Positions 26,737 through 36,711 of a stretch of DNA of 64,000 bases are shown here, one piece after another. The translations under genes were made by a program, and so were the position numbers. This stretch comes from Dokdonella sp. (GTDB taxonomy: Bacteria > Pseudomonadota > Gammaproteobacteria > Xanthomonadales > Rhodanobacteraceae). The notes beneath the pieces were generated by a model. That model had not been told where the DNA came from and ran no database searches. It worked only from the letters and a program-made list of their open reading frames with translations. Positions within the stretch are counted from its first letter, which is position 1, and each line of letters begins with the position of its first letter. The stretch is taken from positions 248,001 through 312,000 of the forward strand of contig JANQAE010000004.1 of the NCBI GenBank assembly GCA_024707225.1, read 5' to 3'.

Positions 26737-28619
26737 CTACAGGCCGGACAGGAGCCGCTCGCCTTCGTCGCGAGCATGGCTCCACAGCGCCGGCCAGGCC
26801 TCGTAGCCGGCGGCGAGCTGGCCGAGTTCGCTGCGCAGCGCGGCAGACACGTCGGCGTCGGTCGCGGTATCGGGCCAGTCGCCGAGGCGCGGCGCGGCGC
26901 CGGCCAGCAAGGCGCGGCCGTTGGCCTCGATGATCGTGCGCACGTCGGCCTGCCAGTGCACCGGTGCATCGGACGCCGACTCGAACTGCTGCTGCAGGCG
27001 CTCGATCAGATCGGCGCGGGCGAAGCTCAGATACTCCTGCAGATGGCGCACGCGGGCGCTCTCGCCGGCGCCGGCGATGTCGCGCAGATGGCAGGCCAGC
27101 AGCGACAGCCGCTGCGCCGGATCGGCGGCGAGGAAATCGGGCAGCTGGCGCTGCACGTAATCGCTGACGAAATGGTTGAAGCGCGGCGTGTGCGCGGACT
27201 GGGTGCGCGCCGAGCGCTTGCGCGCCGCTTCCTGCACGTGGCCGATCACGACCGGCAGTTCCATCACCAGCGCCTGCGGATGGATCAGCCGCGTGACCGT
27301 CGAGAACAATGCGTCCTCGCCGCGGCCGACCGGGTTCGTGCACGGCAGCAGCACGCTGTTGTCGAGCGTGAACGGCGTGAAGTAGCCGATCGTCGCCACG
27401 CGCGCCTGCTGGAAGCCGTACCAGAGGCTGCCGGCCTCGATGTTGCGCAGATAGCTGTCGCGGTCGCGTGCGAAGTCCTCGCGGCCGTCGGCGGCGATCT
27501 GATAGAGCCAGGTGCCCGACTCGGTGCGCGAGCTGCCGGTGGTGCCGTGCATCGTCGCCAGCACGCGCGCGCCGCCGCGCAGATGCTCGAGGCGGCCGAG
27601 GCTGAGGCCGCGCAGCGCGGTGCGGTCGATCGCATAGCGCGCGCGCGCGGCTGAGCGCGCCGAGCGCCTGGCCCGACGCCTCCAGGTGCAGCTCGAACGG
27701 ATCGTCGGCGACTTCCTCGCCGGCGCCGAGCGATTCCTCGATGTTGCGGAAGAAGCGGACGTGGGCCGGCGTGGTCGGGTTCGGATCGAGGCCTTCGCGC
27801 GCATCGTCGCTGCGGCGCAGTGGCAGGCGCTGGTCGTCGTCGAACATCGCCAGGCGCGCGCCGGCCGACAGCAGCAGCGCGAGGTTCCAGCCGCGCGCCG
27901 CCGCCGAAGCGCGGCTGCGCCGGATCGCGCAGCAGCAGCTGCGGCGCGGCGGCGCGCGCGGCCGGCACGGCCTTGATCAGCCGCTCGACCAGGCGCGCCT
28001 GCTCGGCGACGCCGAGATAGGTCAGCTTGGCGCCGGTGGACCGCGCGAACTCGCGCAGCAGGTCGCGGTGCCGGTCGATCGACTCGGGCTGGACCGAGTC
28101 GTCGATGACGACGTAGCGGTGGCCGGCGCGGAAGCGCCGCTCGTAGTCGGTCAGCGAGGCCAGCAGCCGCTCGAGCTGCAGCGGGCGATCGCAGGCGCGG
28201 ATGAACACCGCGCGCAGCGGCGCCTGCTCGACGGCCGGCGTCTCGGCCAGACGCGCCAGGAACGCGCGGTCCTCCACGACCAGGCCGCGGCCGACCAGGC
28301 TCTGCAGCACCTGGCTGACGCCCTCGCGCGGCACGTTGAGACCCGAGACGGTCGACAGGATCCGGTTGACGTGCTCGTCGAGGCTGCGGAATTCGCGGCA
28401 CTGGTCCAGCGCCTGCAGCACCTGATACGTCATCACGTGCGTCTCGCCGGTCGAGCGCACCTGGAAGATGCACTCGTTGTTCGACAGCGAGGCGACCATG
28501 CCGTCTTCCGACGCGAACAGCGGCGCCTTCGGATCGGCCCGGACCATTGCCGGCGCCGCTGTCGGCGAGGTCACGCCGATGTTGCCGTAGTTGATCTGGA
28601 AGTTCAGATTGCTGCTCAT
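26737..28619 (-). CDS. PqqD-like winged-helix protein fused to a GT-A-type glycosyltransferase domain (two frameshifts)
   Basis: About 628 residues once repaired. I do not recognise a named family. Residues about 35-110 (FASEDGMVASLSNNECIFQV...VMTYQVLQAL...REGVSQVLQSLVGRGLVVED) look like a PqqD-type winged helix, the fold used as the peptide-recognition element in RiPP pathways. A GT-A-like region follows: LRAVFIRACDRPLQLERLLASL, YVVIDDS, then LALLLSAGARLAMFDDDQRLPLR with a DDD metal motif, and a large C-terminal helical region. The frame changes near 27870 and near 27645, both within GC-dinucleotide runs. The likely role is sugar transfer onto a protein or peptide, as inference only. It lies 68 bp downstream of a TPR-kinase and 20 bp upstream of a GT2 enzyme. 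Confidence 0.62.
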
Positions 28620-28687
28620 CGGATTCCGTGGAGCGGTGCGCGGGCGGACGGCGTCCGGCGGGGGCGCACGGGCGGGGGGCGCGTATT

Positions 28688-31459
28688 CTACGCGTCCGCT
28701 CCGCCGGCCGCATCGCGCGGCGCCGGCGGCGCCCGGAGCGCCCCGATCCGGCTCCCGCGGTCGGGCCAGCGCGCCAGCAGGCCGATCACCGGCGCCCCCG
28801 GCGCGAAGCTGGCGCGCACGCGCGCAGCGTGCGCCTCGACCAGGGCGTCGGCGGCGGCGGCCTGGCCGTCGTCGGCCAGCGCGGCGGCGAGGTGGATCGC
28901 GCGCTCGGCGACCAGCGGATGCGCCGGGCCGAACCGCGCCTGCAGCGCCTCCAGCGCCTGGCGGCGCTCGGCGATCTCGGCGGCGCGGTCGCCGTCGTGG
29001 CGGGCCAGGTCGGCCGCCGCGGTCGCAGCCCGTGCGCGCAGGAACGGATCGGCGCGGGCCGCAGCGAGCGCGGTGGCGACCGCGTAGCGCTCGCGCGCGG
29101 TGGCGAAGTCGCCGCGGCGGATCTGCCACTCGACGTCGAGCCAGCGCGCCTTGGCCGTGTTGACGTGGTCGGCACCGTAGCGGGCGACGTAGCCGGTCAG
29201 CACCCCATCGAGCAGCGTGCGCGCCTCCTCCAGTCCCTGGCCGCGGCGCACCAGCAGCCGCGCCAGGTTGTACTCGGCACGCAGCACCGGCGCGGCATCG
29301 GCGTCCAGCGTGCGCCGGCGCTCGTCCAGCGACTGGCGGAACAGCGGCTCGGCGGCCGCGTAGTCGCCCATGTCCTCGTAGGCCGAGGCGAGATTGTTGA
29401 GCGGCCGCTGCGCACTGCTGCCGACCCGCTCGAGGATCGCGATCGCATTGCGGTAGTGCCCGGCCGCCTCGCGGTAGCGGCCGAGGTCGTGCAGCGCCGA
29501 GCCGAGCTCGTTCTCGGCGGTGCCGACGTGGTCGCTGTCCTCGCCGTAGAGCTCGCGCGAGAGGTCGAGGTTGGTCGCGGCGAGGTCGGCCGCGCGCTGA
29601 TACTGGCCGGCACCGCTGTAGGCACCGATCAGCGGCTGCAGCGTGGTCGCGACCTGCGAGCTGCGGTCGCCGTCGATACGCCGCTTGATCGCCAGCGCGG
29701 CCTCGAACCGCTCGATCGCACCGGCGTGGTCGCCGCGCGTATCGGCGACGAGGCCGAGATTGTGCAGCGTGGACGCGACCGGCATCGAGGCCGCGCCGGC
29801 CAGCTCGCGGCGGATCGACAGTGCGCGCTGCAGCAGCGACTCGGCCTCGTCGAGCCGGTCGTCGGCCTCGAGCACGACGCCGAGCGTGTTCAGCGAATCG
29901 GCCAGCGGCAGCGAATCGGGCGGCGCATGACGCTCGCGCAGCGCCAGTGCGCGACGCGCGGTGCGCTCCGCCTCGGCCAGCGAGCGATGGTTGTTGGCCT
30001 GCACGACCGCGAGCTGGCTCAGCGCATCGGCCGCGGCCAGCGGCTGGTCGACGCCGGCTGCCAGATAGCCCTCGACCGCCTGGCCGAGCAGCTCGGTGGC
30101 GCGGGCGCTCTCGCCGATGTGGCGGTACGCGGTGCCGAGCACGTCGAGCATGCGCGCGCGGACCGCCGGCGCGGCCTGCAGATCGCTGCCGATCCGCGCG
30201 GCGCCCTGATCGAGCACGTCGCGCGCGCTGATGTCGCGCGCATGGCCCGAGCGCGGGTTCGAGACCTCGAACACCGACACGAGGTACGCACTGACCTGCT
30301 CGGCGGTCGCCGCCTGCAGCCGCGCGTCTCGCTCGGCGCGGACCGCACGGTCGCGCTCGGCGACTAGGCCGGCCGTGAACGCCGCGACCACGCCCGCCAG
30401 CGCCGCGCCGGCGACGAACAGCGGCCAGCGCCGCTGCAGCAGGCGCAGCGCCACGTAGGCCGGCGTCGGCGGCCGTGCGCGGACCGGACGGCGCGCCAGA
30501 TGGCGGCCGACGTCGGCCGCGAGCAGGTCGACCGAGGCATAGCGCATCGCCGGGTCGGCGGCGGTCGCGCGCAGCACGATCGCATCGAGGTCGCCGCGCA
30601 GGCGGCCACCCCACGGCACGGCGGCGGCCAGCGCGCTCGGGCAGACCTCGGCGGCGCCGAGCCGGGTGATCGTGTGATCGGCCTGATCGAGGCGCGCGCG
30701 GCGGCCGGTCAGGAGTTCGAACAGGATCAGGCCGAGCGCGTAGACGTCGCTGGCGACCGTGACGTCCTCGCCGCGCAGCTGCTCGGGACTGGCGTAGCGC
30801 GGCGAGAACCAGTCGGCATCGGCCGCCGCGGGCTCGTGGTCGAGCGCGCGCGCGATGCCGAAATCGAGCAGCACCGGCGTGCCGTCCTCGCGCACCAGCA
30901 CGTTGGACGGCTTGAGGTCGCAGTGGACGATCAGGCGCTGATGCGCGAACTGCACGATGCGGCAGACCTGCACGAACAGGCCGAGCCGCGCCGTCAGGTC
31001 CAGGCCGCGCTCGCTGCACCAGCGGTCGATCGGCACGCCCTGCACGTATTCCATGACCAGGTACGGCTGGCCGCGCAGGGTCGCGCCGCCGTCGAGCAGA
31101 CGCGCGATGCCTGGATGCTGCAGGCTGGCCAGGATCTGGCGCTCGCGCGCGAAGCGGGCGACGACGTCGGCGCCCTGCGGGCCGCGCACGATCTTGAGCG
31201 CCGCCTGCTGGCGGAAATGACCATCGGCGCGCTCGGCCAGATGGACCGTGCCCATGCCGCCGCGGCCGAGCTCGCGCTGCAGCCGCCAGGCGCCGATCCG
31301 CTCGCCGGCACCCGGCGCGGGGGGCGCCGCAGACGCAGGCGCCGGTCCGGCCGCGACCGTCGGCGCATCGGGTTCGGTGCCGGCCCCGGAGCGGCCGAGC
31401 GGCAGCGTCGGGCCGTCGGCCGCGTCGGCGGGTGCGTCGGGAGGAGGGGCGCCGGCCAT
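28688..31459 (-). CDS. Transmembrane Ser/Thr protein kinase with TPR repeats (HCD variant)
   Basis: 923 residues. A Pro/Ala-rich N-terminus precedes a Hanks-type kinase (about 55-320): Gly loop GRGGMG (65-70), Lys89, HCDLKPSN with catalytic Asp181, DFG (199-201), and [28 protein letters not shown]. The Arg of the usual HRD motif is Cys180, so activation-loop control may differ. One transmembrane helix lies at about 355-378, followed by about 500 residues of TPR repeats (the A-x-x-LG/NLG...A...Y/F...AL pattern recurring about every 34-42 residues) predicted to be outside the cytoplasm. It is the first gene of the kinase/PqqD-GT/GT2 group. The frame is intact. Confidence 0.88.
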   Translation of the reverse strand: MAGAPPPDAPADAADGPTLPLGRSGAGTEPDAPTVAAGPAPASAAPPAPGAGERIGAWRLQRELGRGGMGTVHLAERADGHFRQQAALKIVRGPQGADVVARFARERQILASLQHPGIARLLDGGATLRGQPYLVMEYVQGVPIDRWCSERGLDLTARLGLFVQVCRIVQFAHQRLIVHCDLKPSNVLVREDGTPVLLDFGIARALDHEPAAADADWFSPRYASPEQLRGEDVTVASDVYALGLILFELLTGRRARLDQADHTITRLGAAEVCPSALAAAVPWGGRLRGDLDAIVLRATAADPAMRYASVDLLAADVGRHLARRPVRARPPTPAYVALRLLQRRWPLFVAGAALAGVVAAFTAGLVAERDRAVRAERDARLQAATAEQVSAYLVSVFEVSNPRSGHARDISARDVLDQGAARIGSDLQAAPAVRARMLDVLGTAYRHIGESARATELLGQAVEGYLAAGVDQPLAAADALSQLAVVQANNHRSLAEAERTARRALALRERHAPPDSLPLADSLNTLGVVLEADDRLDEAESLLQRALSIRRELAGAASMPVASTLHNLGLVADTRGDHAGAIERFEAALAIKRRIDGDRSSQVATTLQPLIGAYSGAGQYQRAADLAATNLDLSRELYGEDSDHVGTAENELGSALHDLGRYREAAGHYRNAIAILERVGSSAQRPLNNLASAYEDMGDYAAAEPLFRQSLDERRRTLDADAAPVLRAEYNLARLLVRRGQGLEEARTLLDGVLTGYVARYGADHVNTAKARWLDVEWQIRRGDFATARERYAVATALAAARADPFLRARAATAAADLARHDGDRAAEIAERRQALEALQARFGPAHPLVAERAIHLAAALADDGQAAAADALVEAHAARVRASFAPGAPVIGLLARWPDRGSRIGALRAPPAPRDAAGGADA

Positions 31460-31549
31460 CGTCGGTTCGCGCGTTTGCTGTCGGGCGGTTCCGGGTATCG
31501 CAGCCGGATGCGTGAGTATAAGCCGCGCCGTGCCGCGTGCCGCGCGGCC

Positions 31550-32821
31550 TCAGGCGTCGTCGGCCGGCACGTCGGCCTCGCTGCCGCGCGAGACGACGAC
31601 CGCGGCGGCCAGGTCGCCGGTGACGTTGAGCACCGTGCGGCTCATGTCGAGCAGGCGGTCGACGCCGAGGATCAGGCCGATGCCCTCCGGCGGCACGCCG
31701 ACCATCGCACAGATCATCGCGATCACCGGCAGCGAGCCGGACGGCACGCCGGCGGTGCCGATGCCGCCGAGGATGCACACGAACATCACCGTCAGCTGCT
31801 GCCACAGCGTCAGATCGACGCCGAAGAACTGCGCGAGGAACAGCACGGTCACGCCCTCGAACAGCGCGGTTCCGTTCTGGTTCGCGGTCGCGCCGATCGT
31901 CAGCACGAAGCGCGCGACCCGCGGCGGCAGCCGCAGCTCCTCCTCGGCCACCTTCAGCGCGGTCGGCAGCGTCGCGTTGCTCGATGAGGACGTGAACGCC
32001 ATGACGATCGCCTCCTGCGATCCGCGGAAGAACGCCAGCGGCGACATGCCGCCGAACCAGCGCACCGCGACCGAGTAGACGACGAAGAAGTGGATCGCCA
32101 TCGCCAGCAGCGCCACGCCGACGTAGCCGGCCAGCTTGACCAGCAGCTCCCAGCCGAACAATGCGGCCAGGTTGAACACCAGGCACGCCACCGCGTACGG
32201 GGCCAGCCGGATCACGCCGTGGATCAGCGTCATCGAGATCTCGAAGACGCCCTGGAAGAACTCCTTGACGCGCTCGGTGGCCGGCGTGCGCGTGGCGACC
32301 ATGCCGATGCCGAAGATCAGCGCGAAGAACATCACCGCGATGATGTCGTTGGACGCCGCGGCGCGGACCACGTTGTCCGGCACGATCTGCACCAGCAGCG
32401 AGACGCCGCTGGCCTGCTGGCTGCTGGCGACGATCGTCTCGGCGCGGTCGGCCGCGTCGCTGATCAGCGACTGCGCGACCGCCGGATCGATGCCGTCGCC
32501 GGGACGGAACAGGTTGACCAGGGTCAGGCCGATCACGACCGCGATCGAGGACACCACGATCGTGTAGACCAGGGTACGCCCGCCGATCCGGCCGAGCGAG
32601 CGGATGTCGCCCATCTCGGCGACGCCGAGCACCAGCGCCGAGAAGATCAGCGGAATCACCAGCATGAACAGCAGGCGCAGGAAGATCTGGCCGACCGGCT
32701 GCGTCACGTAGCTGGTCAGCGCCTGCAGCCACGGCGCGTCGGCACCGGCGAACAGGTGCGCGGCCAGGCCGGCGACGAGGCCGATGACGAAGCCCAGCAG
32801 CAGGCGTAGATGCAGCGACAT
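31550..32821 (-). CDS. Dicarboxylate/amino-acid:cation symporter (DAACS family)
   Basis: 423 residues, polytopic inner-membrane transporter. Family marks include QIFLRLLFMLVIPLIFSALVLGVAEM, the serine-rich re-entrant loop AFTSSSSNATLPTAL, the ATANQNGTALFEG motif (NxNGTxL), ILGGIGTAGVPSGSLPVIAMI and the C-terminal GVDRLLDMSRTVLNVTGDLAAAVVV. It couples uptake of glutamate, aspartate or C4-dicarboxylates to Na+ or H+; the substrate is not resolved here. The Met at 32821 begins MSLHLRLLLGF. It is isolated from the TonB receptor gene by a terminator. Confidence 0.93.
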   Translation of the reverse strand: MSLHLRLLLGFVIGLVAGLAAHLFAGADAPWLQALTSYVTQPVGQIFLRLLFMLVIPLIFSALVLGVAEMGDIRSLGRIGGRTLVYTIVVSSIAVVIGLTLVNLFRPGDGIDPAVAQSLISDAADRAETIVASSQQASGVSLLVQIVPDNVVRAAASNDIIAVMFFALIFGIGMVATRTPATERVKEFFQGVFEISMTLIHGVIRLAPYAVACLVFNLAALFGWELLVKLAGYVGVALLAMAIHFFVVYSVAVRWFGGMSPLAFFRGSQEAIVMAFTSSSSNATLPTALKVAEEELRLPPRVARFVLTIGATANQNGTALFEGVTVLFLAQFFGVDLTLWQQLTVMFVCILGGIGTAGVPSGSLPVIAMICAMVGVPPEGIGLILGVDRLLDMSRTVLNVTGDLAAAVVVSRGSEADVPADDA

Positions 32822-32935
32822 GGCGTTTCCCCCGGTGACGGCCAGACCGAAGCCTACCGTCCGCCGGTGCCGGCGCCTAGGCGTCGAGGCCACCGCTGCG
32901 GCCGTAGCCGCAGCCGTTCGTGCCGGGAGAAACAA

Positions 32936-32963
32936 GAAAAAGGCCGGCTTGCGCCGGCCTTCT
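32936..32963 (-). terminator. Intrinsic terminator after the TonB receptor gene
   Basis: On the minus strand AAGGCCGGC-GCAA-GCCGGCCTT is followed by TTTCTTGTTT. The hairpin lies about 30 bp after the receptor stop codon and upstream of the symporter gene, so it separates the two transcripts. Confidence 0.8.
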
Positions 32964-32987
32964 TCAGTGGCTTCATCGGACTGCCGA

Positions 32988-35774
32988 TCAGCCGCCGCTG
33001 CCGCCGAAGCGGTAGTTGATCTCGGCGAAGATCGAACGGCCGTAGGCGTCGTAGTTGGCCGAGTCGTAGTACGGATAGGTCGTATTGGACCGGTCCTTCG
33101 GCGGACGCTTGTTGGTGACGTTGTTGGAGATCAGCGAGAGCGTCAGGTCGTCGACCGTATAGCTGACGCTGGCGTTGTAGGTGGTCCACGGACCGATCGT
33201 GTCGACCTCGTTGAACGCCAGGGTCTTGCCGCGGCGCTGGCCGTAGACGGTCGTGCTGAAGCCGCCGACGTTCCAGGTCACGCTGGCGCTGGCCCGCCAC
33301 TTCGGATCGCGCGGATAGCTCAGGAACGTCAGCTCGTCGATCGTCGGGTCACCCACGTAGGTGATCGACTCGTGCTTGAGCAGCGTGTTGTAGTCCGCGC
33401 CGAAGATGAAGTCGCCGATCGAGGCGGTCTGCAGACGGTACTGCATGTTCGCGGTGATGCCGCGGACCTTCTCCTTGGAGACGTTGATCGGATAGGTACG
33501 GACCAGGTTGATCGCCGAGGTGTTCGGACCCGGCGGCGTGAGGTTGCGGTCGACCAGACCGAGCACGGCCACGCAGTTGGGCGAGTTGATGTCGACCGGC
33601 GAGCCGCCGACCGTCGAACCGCGACGGCAGTCGGCCTCCAGCTGCAGGATCTCGTCGAGCGAACGGGCCTGGACCTGGTCGTCGATCTTGATCTCGTACA
33701 GGTCGGCCTTGAACGCCAGGTTCGCCGTCGGCGACCAGACCACGCCGATCGTCGCCGACTTGGCGTTGACGTTCTTGAGGTCGAGGTTGCCCGACTGCAC
33801 GCCGGAGATCTGCTCGTTGTTGTAGCGACAGGTGTCGAAGTCGACGTTGTCGCCGAATTCCTCGCGGCAGCGGTAGTAGTCGGTATTGCCCGGCTCGTAG
33901 AAGCCGCTCTCGCCCTGGTACAGGCCGGCCATGTCCGGTGCGCGGAACGCCGTTGCATAGGTACCGCGCAGCAGCAGCGAGTCGACCGGACGGAACTCCA
34001 GACCGAGTTTGTAGGTGAACTTCTCGTCGCTGCGGCCGGAGGCCTTGTACTGGTCGTAACGCGCCGAACCGGTCGCGGTCAGCATGCTGGTCAGCGGCGC
34101 GTTCATCTCGGCCGCGATCGCATAGCGGTCACGCTTGCCGTAGCCCTGGGTGCCCGAGAGACCCCAGACCTCGCCGGCGACCAGACGCGGATCGGGCTTG
34201 TCGTCCCAGAGCTGGTTGCCGGCCTCGATCAGCGCCGCGAAGCCGACCGGACCGGCCGGCAGCTCGAACAGGCTGAGATTGGTGACGGTCGCGTTGACCT
34301 TCTGCGTGTAGGTGTGCGACTCGCCGCGGATGTAGTCGCTGAACGAGCGGTACTGGTCCGGGGTGATGACCGAGTAGAACCGATCCCAGTTGACGTTGTA
34401 GACCGGATACGCGTCGAAGAACGGATCGGTCGCGCCGGCGACCGGGTCGCCGAGGAAGTAGCGGTCGACCAGCGCCGCGAGCGGCTTGAGCTGCTTGGAG
34501 CGCACGACGTTGTCGGAGCGGTGGTAGTAGACGTCGTAATCCCAGTTCGAGTCGCCGAAGGTACCGCGCAGGCCGAGCTGGCCGACGTAGGTCTTGTTGC
34601 GGTCGAAGCTGTTGTTGAGGCCGAAGATGCCGCTGTAGGACGAGTCGAACACGTGCTGCAGCGAGATGATCGAGCCGACGGTCGGATCGTAGAACGGACC
34701 GGCGCCGGCGCCGCTGCCCCACCAGCTGTAGCTGGAGCCGGCGAAGTACTCGACCGTGTTGACGTTGTACATCAGGCTGCCGTACGCCTGGGTGTTGTCG
34801 TTGACGTCGAAGACGCCCTTGACGTAGCCGTTGGCCGAGCGGCGGTCGTTCATGATCGACGAGTAGCCGTTGGTCAGCGGCGAGCCGCAGGCGAAGCCGC
34901 GGCCGAGGTTGTCCTCGAACCGGCGCACCGTGCCGCCGTAGGCGCTGGAGACGCGGTCGCACCAGGCGCCCGGATCGACGAAATCGTCGGCGACCTCGCC
35001 GAGCAGATCGCGCACGAGGTAGTTGAACGAGCCCTGGCCGCGGCCGCTCGGGTTGTCGAGCGTGGAATCCATCCAGCTGCGCTGGAAGCGGTAGATCGGC
35101 TCCTGGTTGCGCAGCTCCAGGCTGTAGATCAGGTTGAAGCGGTCCCAGCTGTTGCCGCCGGTGAACTGCAGGCGCTGGCTGTCGCCGCCGCCCTCCGAAT
35201 AGCCGCCCACGCGCAGATTCAGCGCGTAGCCGTCCATCTTCTGCTTCAGCACGATGTTGACGACGCCGGCGATCGCGTCGGAGCCGTAGATCGCCGACTG
35301 ATTGCCCGGCAGGATGTCGATGCGCTCGACCATCGCCATCGGGATCGAGGAGATGTCGACGAAGTTGCCCGAGCCGTTGTACAGCAGCGGGTAGTCGGCC
35401 ATCGGACGGCCGTCGATCAGGTACAGCGTGAATCCGGGATCCAGGCCGAACAGGCTCAAGGTCTCGGCGCCCTGCGTGAAGCTGGCCGAGGTCTGCGCGC
35501 CCTGCACGCCGCCGGTCGCCTGCGGCAGTGCGCGCAGCACGTCCGACACGCTGCCGAAGCCCTTCTTGGTGATCTCCTCGTTGGTGATCGTGATGACCGG
35601 CGAGGCGGTCTCGACCTGCGAGCGCTTGATCAGCGAGCCGGTGACGGTCACCGCCTCCAGCTGTTCGGCGTTCCCGGCGGCGGCGCCTTCCTGATCCTGC
35701 GCCAGCGCCGGAACGGCGAAGAGCGGCAGGGCCAGCGTGGCGGTGATGGCTGCGACCAGCATTTTGCGTTGCAT
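32988..35774 (-). CDS. TonB-dependent outer-membrane receptor
   Basis: 928 residues with a signal peptide (ALPLFAVPALAQ). The TonB-box/plug region begins EQLEAVTVTGSLIKRSQVETASPVITITNEEITKKGFGSVSDVLRALPQ, and the plug ends in the IDGRPM...VERIDILPGNQSAIYGSDAIAGVVNIVLK block. The remainder is a 22-strand beta-barrel, typical of the large Xanthomonadales group of RagA/Oar-unlike receptors with aromatic-rich strands. The barrel ends FAEINYRFGGSGG, leaving five residues after the usual terminal Phe. Substrate unknown. It is monocistronic, with a ~340-bp leader region upstream and a terminator downstream. Confidence 0.92.
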   Translation of the reverse strand: MQRKMLVAAITATLALPLFAVPALAQDQEGAAAGNAEQLEAVTVTGSLIKRSQVETASPVITITNEEITKKGFGSVSDVLRALPQATGGVQGAQTSASFTQGAETLSLFGLDPGFTLYLIDGRPMADYPLLYNGSGNFVDISSIPMAMVERIDILPGNQSAIYGSDAIAGVVNIVLKQKMDGYALNLRVGGYSEGGGDSQRLQFTGGNSWDRFNLIYSLELRNQEPIYRFQRSWMDSTLDNPSGRGQGSFNYLVRDLLGEVADDFVDPGAWCDRVSSAYGGTVRRFEDNLGRGFACGSPLTNGYSSIMNDRRSANGYVKGVFDVNDNTQAYGSLMYNVNTVEYFAGSSYSWWGSGAGAGPFYDPTVGSIISLQHVFDSSYSGIFGLNNSFDRNKTYVGQLGLRGTFGDSNWDYDVYYHRSDNVVRSKQLKPLAALVDRYFLGDPVAGATDPFFDAYPVYNVNWDRFYSVITPDQYRSFSDYIRGESHTYTQKVNATVTNLSLFELPAGPVGFAALIEAGNQLWDDKPDPRLVAGEVWGLSGTQGYGKRDRYAIAAEMNAPLTSMLTATGSARYDQYKASGRSDEKFTYKLGLEFRPVDSLLLRGTYATAFRAPDMAGLYQGESGFYEPGNTDYYRCREEFGDNVDFDTCRYNNEQISGVQSGNLDLKNVNAKSATIGVVWSPTANLAFKADLYEIKIDDQVQARSLDEILQLEADCRRGSTVGGSPVDINSPNCVAVLGLVDRNLTPPGPNTSAINLVRTYPINVSKEKVRGITANMQYRLQTASIGDFIFGADYNTLLKHESITYVGDPTIDELTFLSYPRDPKWRASASVTWNVGGFSTTVYGQRRGKTLAFNEVDTIGPWTTYNASVSYTVDDLTLSLISNNVTNKRPPKDRSNTTYPYYDSANYDAYGRSIFAEINYRFGGSGG

Positions 35775-36464
35775 GTTCTTTCCTCTCGTGACATGGGAGT
35801 CCGCATGCGACCGCCCTGCGAACCGATCGGGTCTTTTCGTCGTCGCGAACAGCCGAGCGGACGGTCCGAGCCGCCGTTGCACGGCTCGGACCGTCGTCCG
35901 GCGGATTCCTTTCCGGCAGGCGTTGAACGAGGCCCCACCAAGGCCACACCTGCCTTCCGGCGCCCGGCTCTTCGCGATTGAAAACGAAGACCTTCGTACT
36001 TGATCCGCGCGATCAGCCCTGACGGGGATCGATCGACGTGCGTCGCACGTCTCGGCGGATGCGTTCGATGCGAACTTTAACCTCGCTCGAACGATATACG
36101 AATCTCATCGTAATGAACGCTTGTCAAGTGACCAACGGCACGTGACCGCGCCGTTGGGCGCTCTGCCACGGCATCCGCGCAGCCGCTGCACCGCATCGGG
36201 TGCACGAACGGGGCGCCTCTGCGCGTCGGCGCAGCGCCGATGCCGCCGCGCCGCGCCCGCACCAGCGCTGTACGCGCGCTGCCGATCGTCCAGCCGGCAT
36301 GCCTGCAGTGCGCACGAGAACCGCCGCACTCGCAGCCGGCGACGGCACCGCCACGCGGCGACCGGACACCGGCCCGCTCGCCCCGACGGCCGGGGAACCG
36401 GCGCGCCGGGCGGCGCGCGCACGCGGGCATCGATCGCGGCGATTGCCGTATGATCCGGCCCGAC
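35775..36464. other. Long intergenic region upstream of the TonB receptor gene
   Basis: 690 bp between the receptor start and tRNA-Arg, with no supported ORF. The segment 36065-36130 is markedly AT-richer and holds the promoter-like and dyad sequences listed separately. The rest appears featureless and GC-rich. Confidence 0.5.
36080..36127 (-). promoter_or_regulatory. Promoter-like segment with a TACGA-N6-TCGTA dyad
   Basis: On the minus strand a perfect TTGACA (36127-36122) is followed by an AT-rich stretch containing the inverted repeat TACGA-TGAGAT-TCGTA and a TATATC. No ideal -10 lies at 17 bp. This is probably the regulated promoter of the receptor gene, about 340 bp upstream of its start, which would leave a long leader. 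Confidence 0.4.
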
Positions 36465-36541
36465 GGCCCCGTAGCTCAGTTGGATAGAGCGCGCCCCTCC
36501 TAAGGGCGAGGTCACAGGTTCGACTCCTGTCGGGGTCGCCA
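36465..36541 (+). tRNA. tRNA-Arg (anticodon CCU)
   Basis: 77 nt with a complete cloverleaf: acceptor GGCCCCG/CGGGGTC, D-arm GCTCAGTTGGATAGAGC, anticodon stem CGCCC/GGGCG with loop CTCCTAA (anticodon CCT, reading AGG), T-arm ACAGG-TTCGACT-CCTGT, and an encoded GCCA 3' end. AGG is a rare Arg codon in such a GC-rich genome. Confidence 0.95.
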
Positions 36542-36548
36542 CGTCGCC

Positions 36549-36607
36549 GACCGGCACGCGTGCCGGCCGGCGGCCGGCGGCGGTCCGTCGCGACGGACGC
36601 CGCCGGC
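36549..36607 (+). terminator. Tandem GC hairpins after tRNA-Arg
   Basis: The 18-nt palindrome GCCGGCACGCGTGCCGGC is followed by a longer stem GTCCGTC-GC-GACGGAC flanked by GGCGGC/GCCGCC. There is no T-run. They probably mark the end of the tRNA transcript, or protect it. Confidence 0.4.
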
Positions 36608-36711
36608 ACGGGGGCTCGGTGGGGGCTGGACAGGTGCGCAGCGGCGCGCCGGCGCATCACGCGGCCGGCACGCGCCATGCGCGGCGTATGACCTCCAACC
36701 GGGAGCAATCG

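Noticed and set aside
27285..32732. 1815-residue minus-strand open frame spanning symporter, kinase and PqqD-GT genes
   Set aside because: Only its last part (from 28619) is real protein; the remainder is out of frame with the intact symporter and kinase genes.
32784..35981. 1065-residue plus-strand open frame opposite the TonB receptor gene
   Set aside because: The minus-strand frame has signal peptide, plug and barrel motifs; the plus-strand translation is an Arg/Val/Asp-rich shadow typical of antisense frames in GC-rich genes.
36549..36607. Attachment site or integrated element at the tRNA-Arg 3' end
   Set aside because: No second copy of the tRNA 3' end and no integrase gene is present downstream; the following genes are the cyanophycin cluster.
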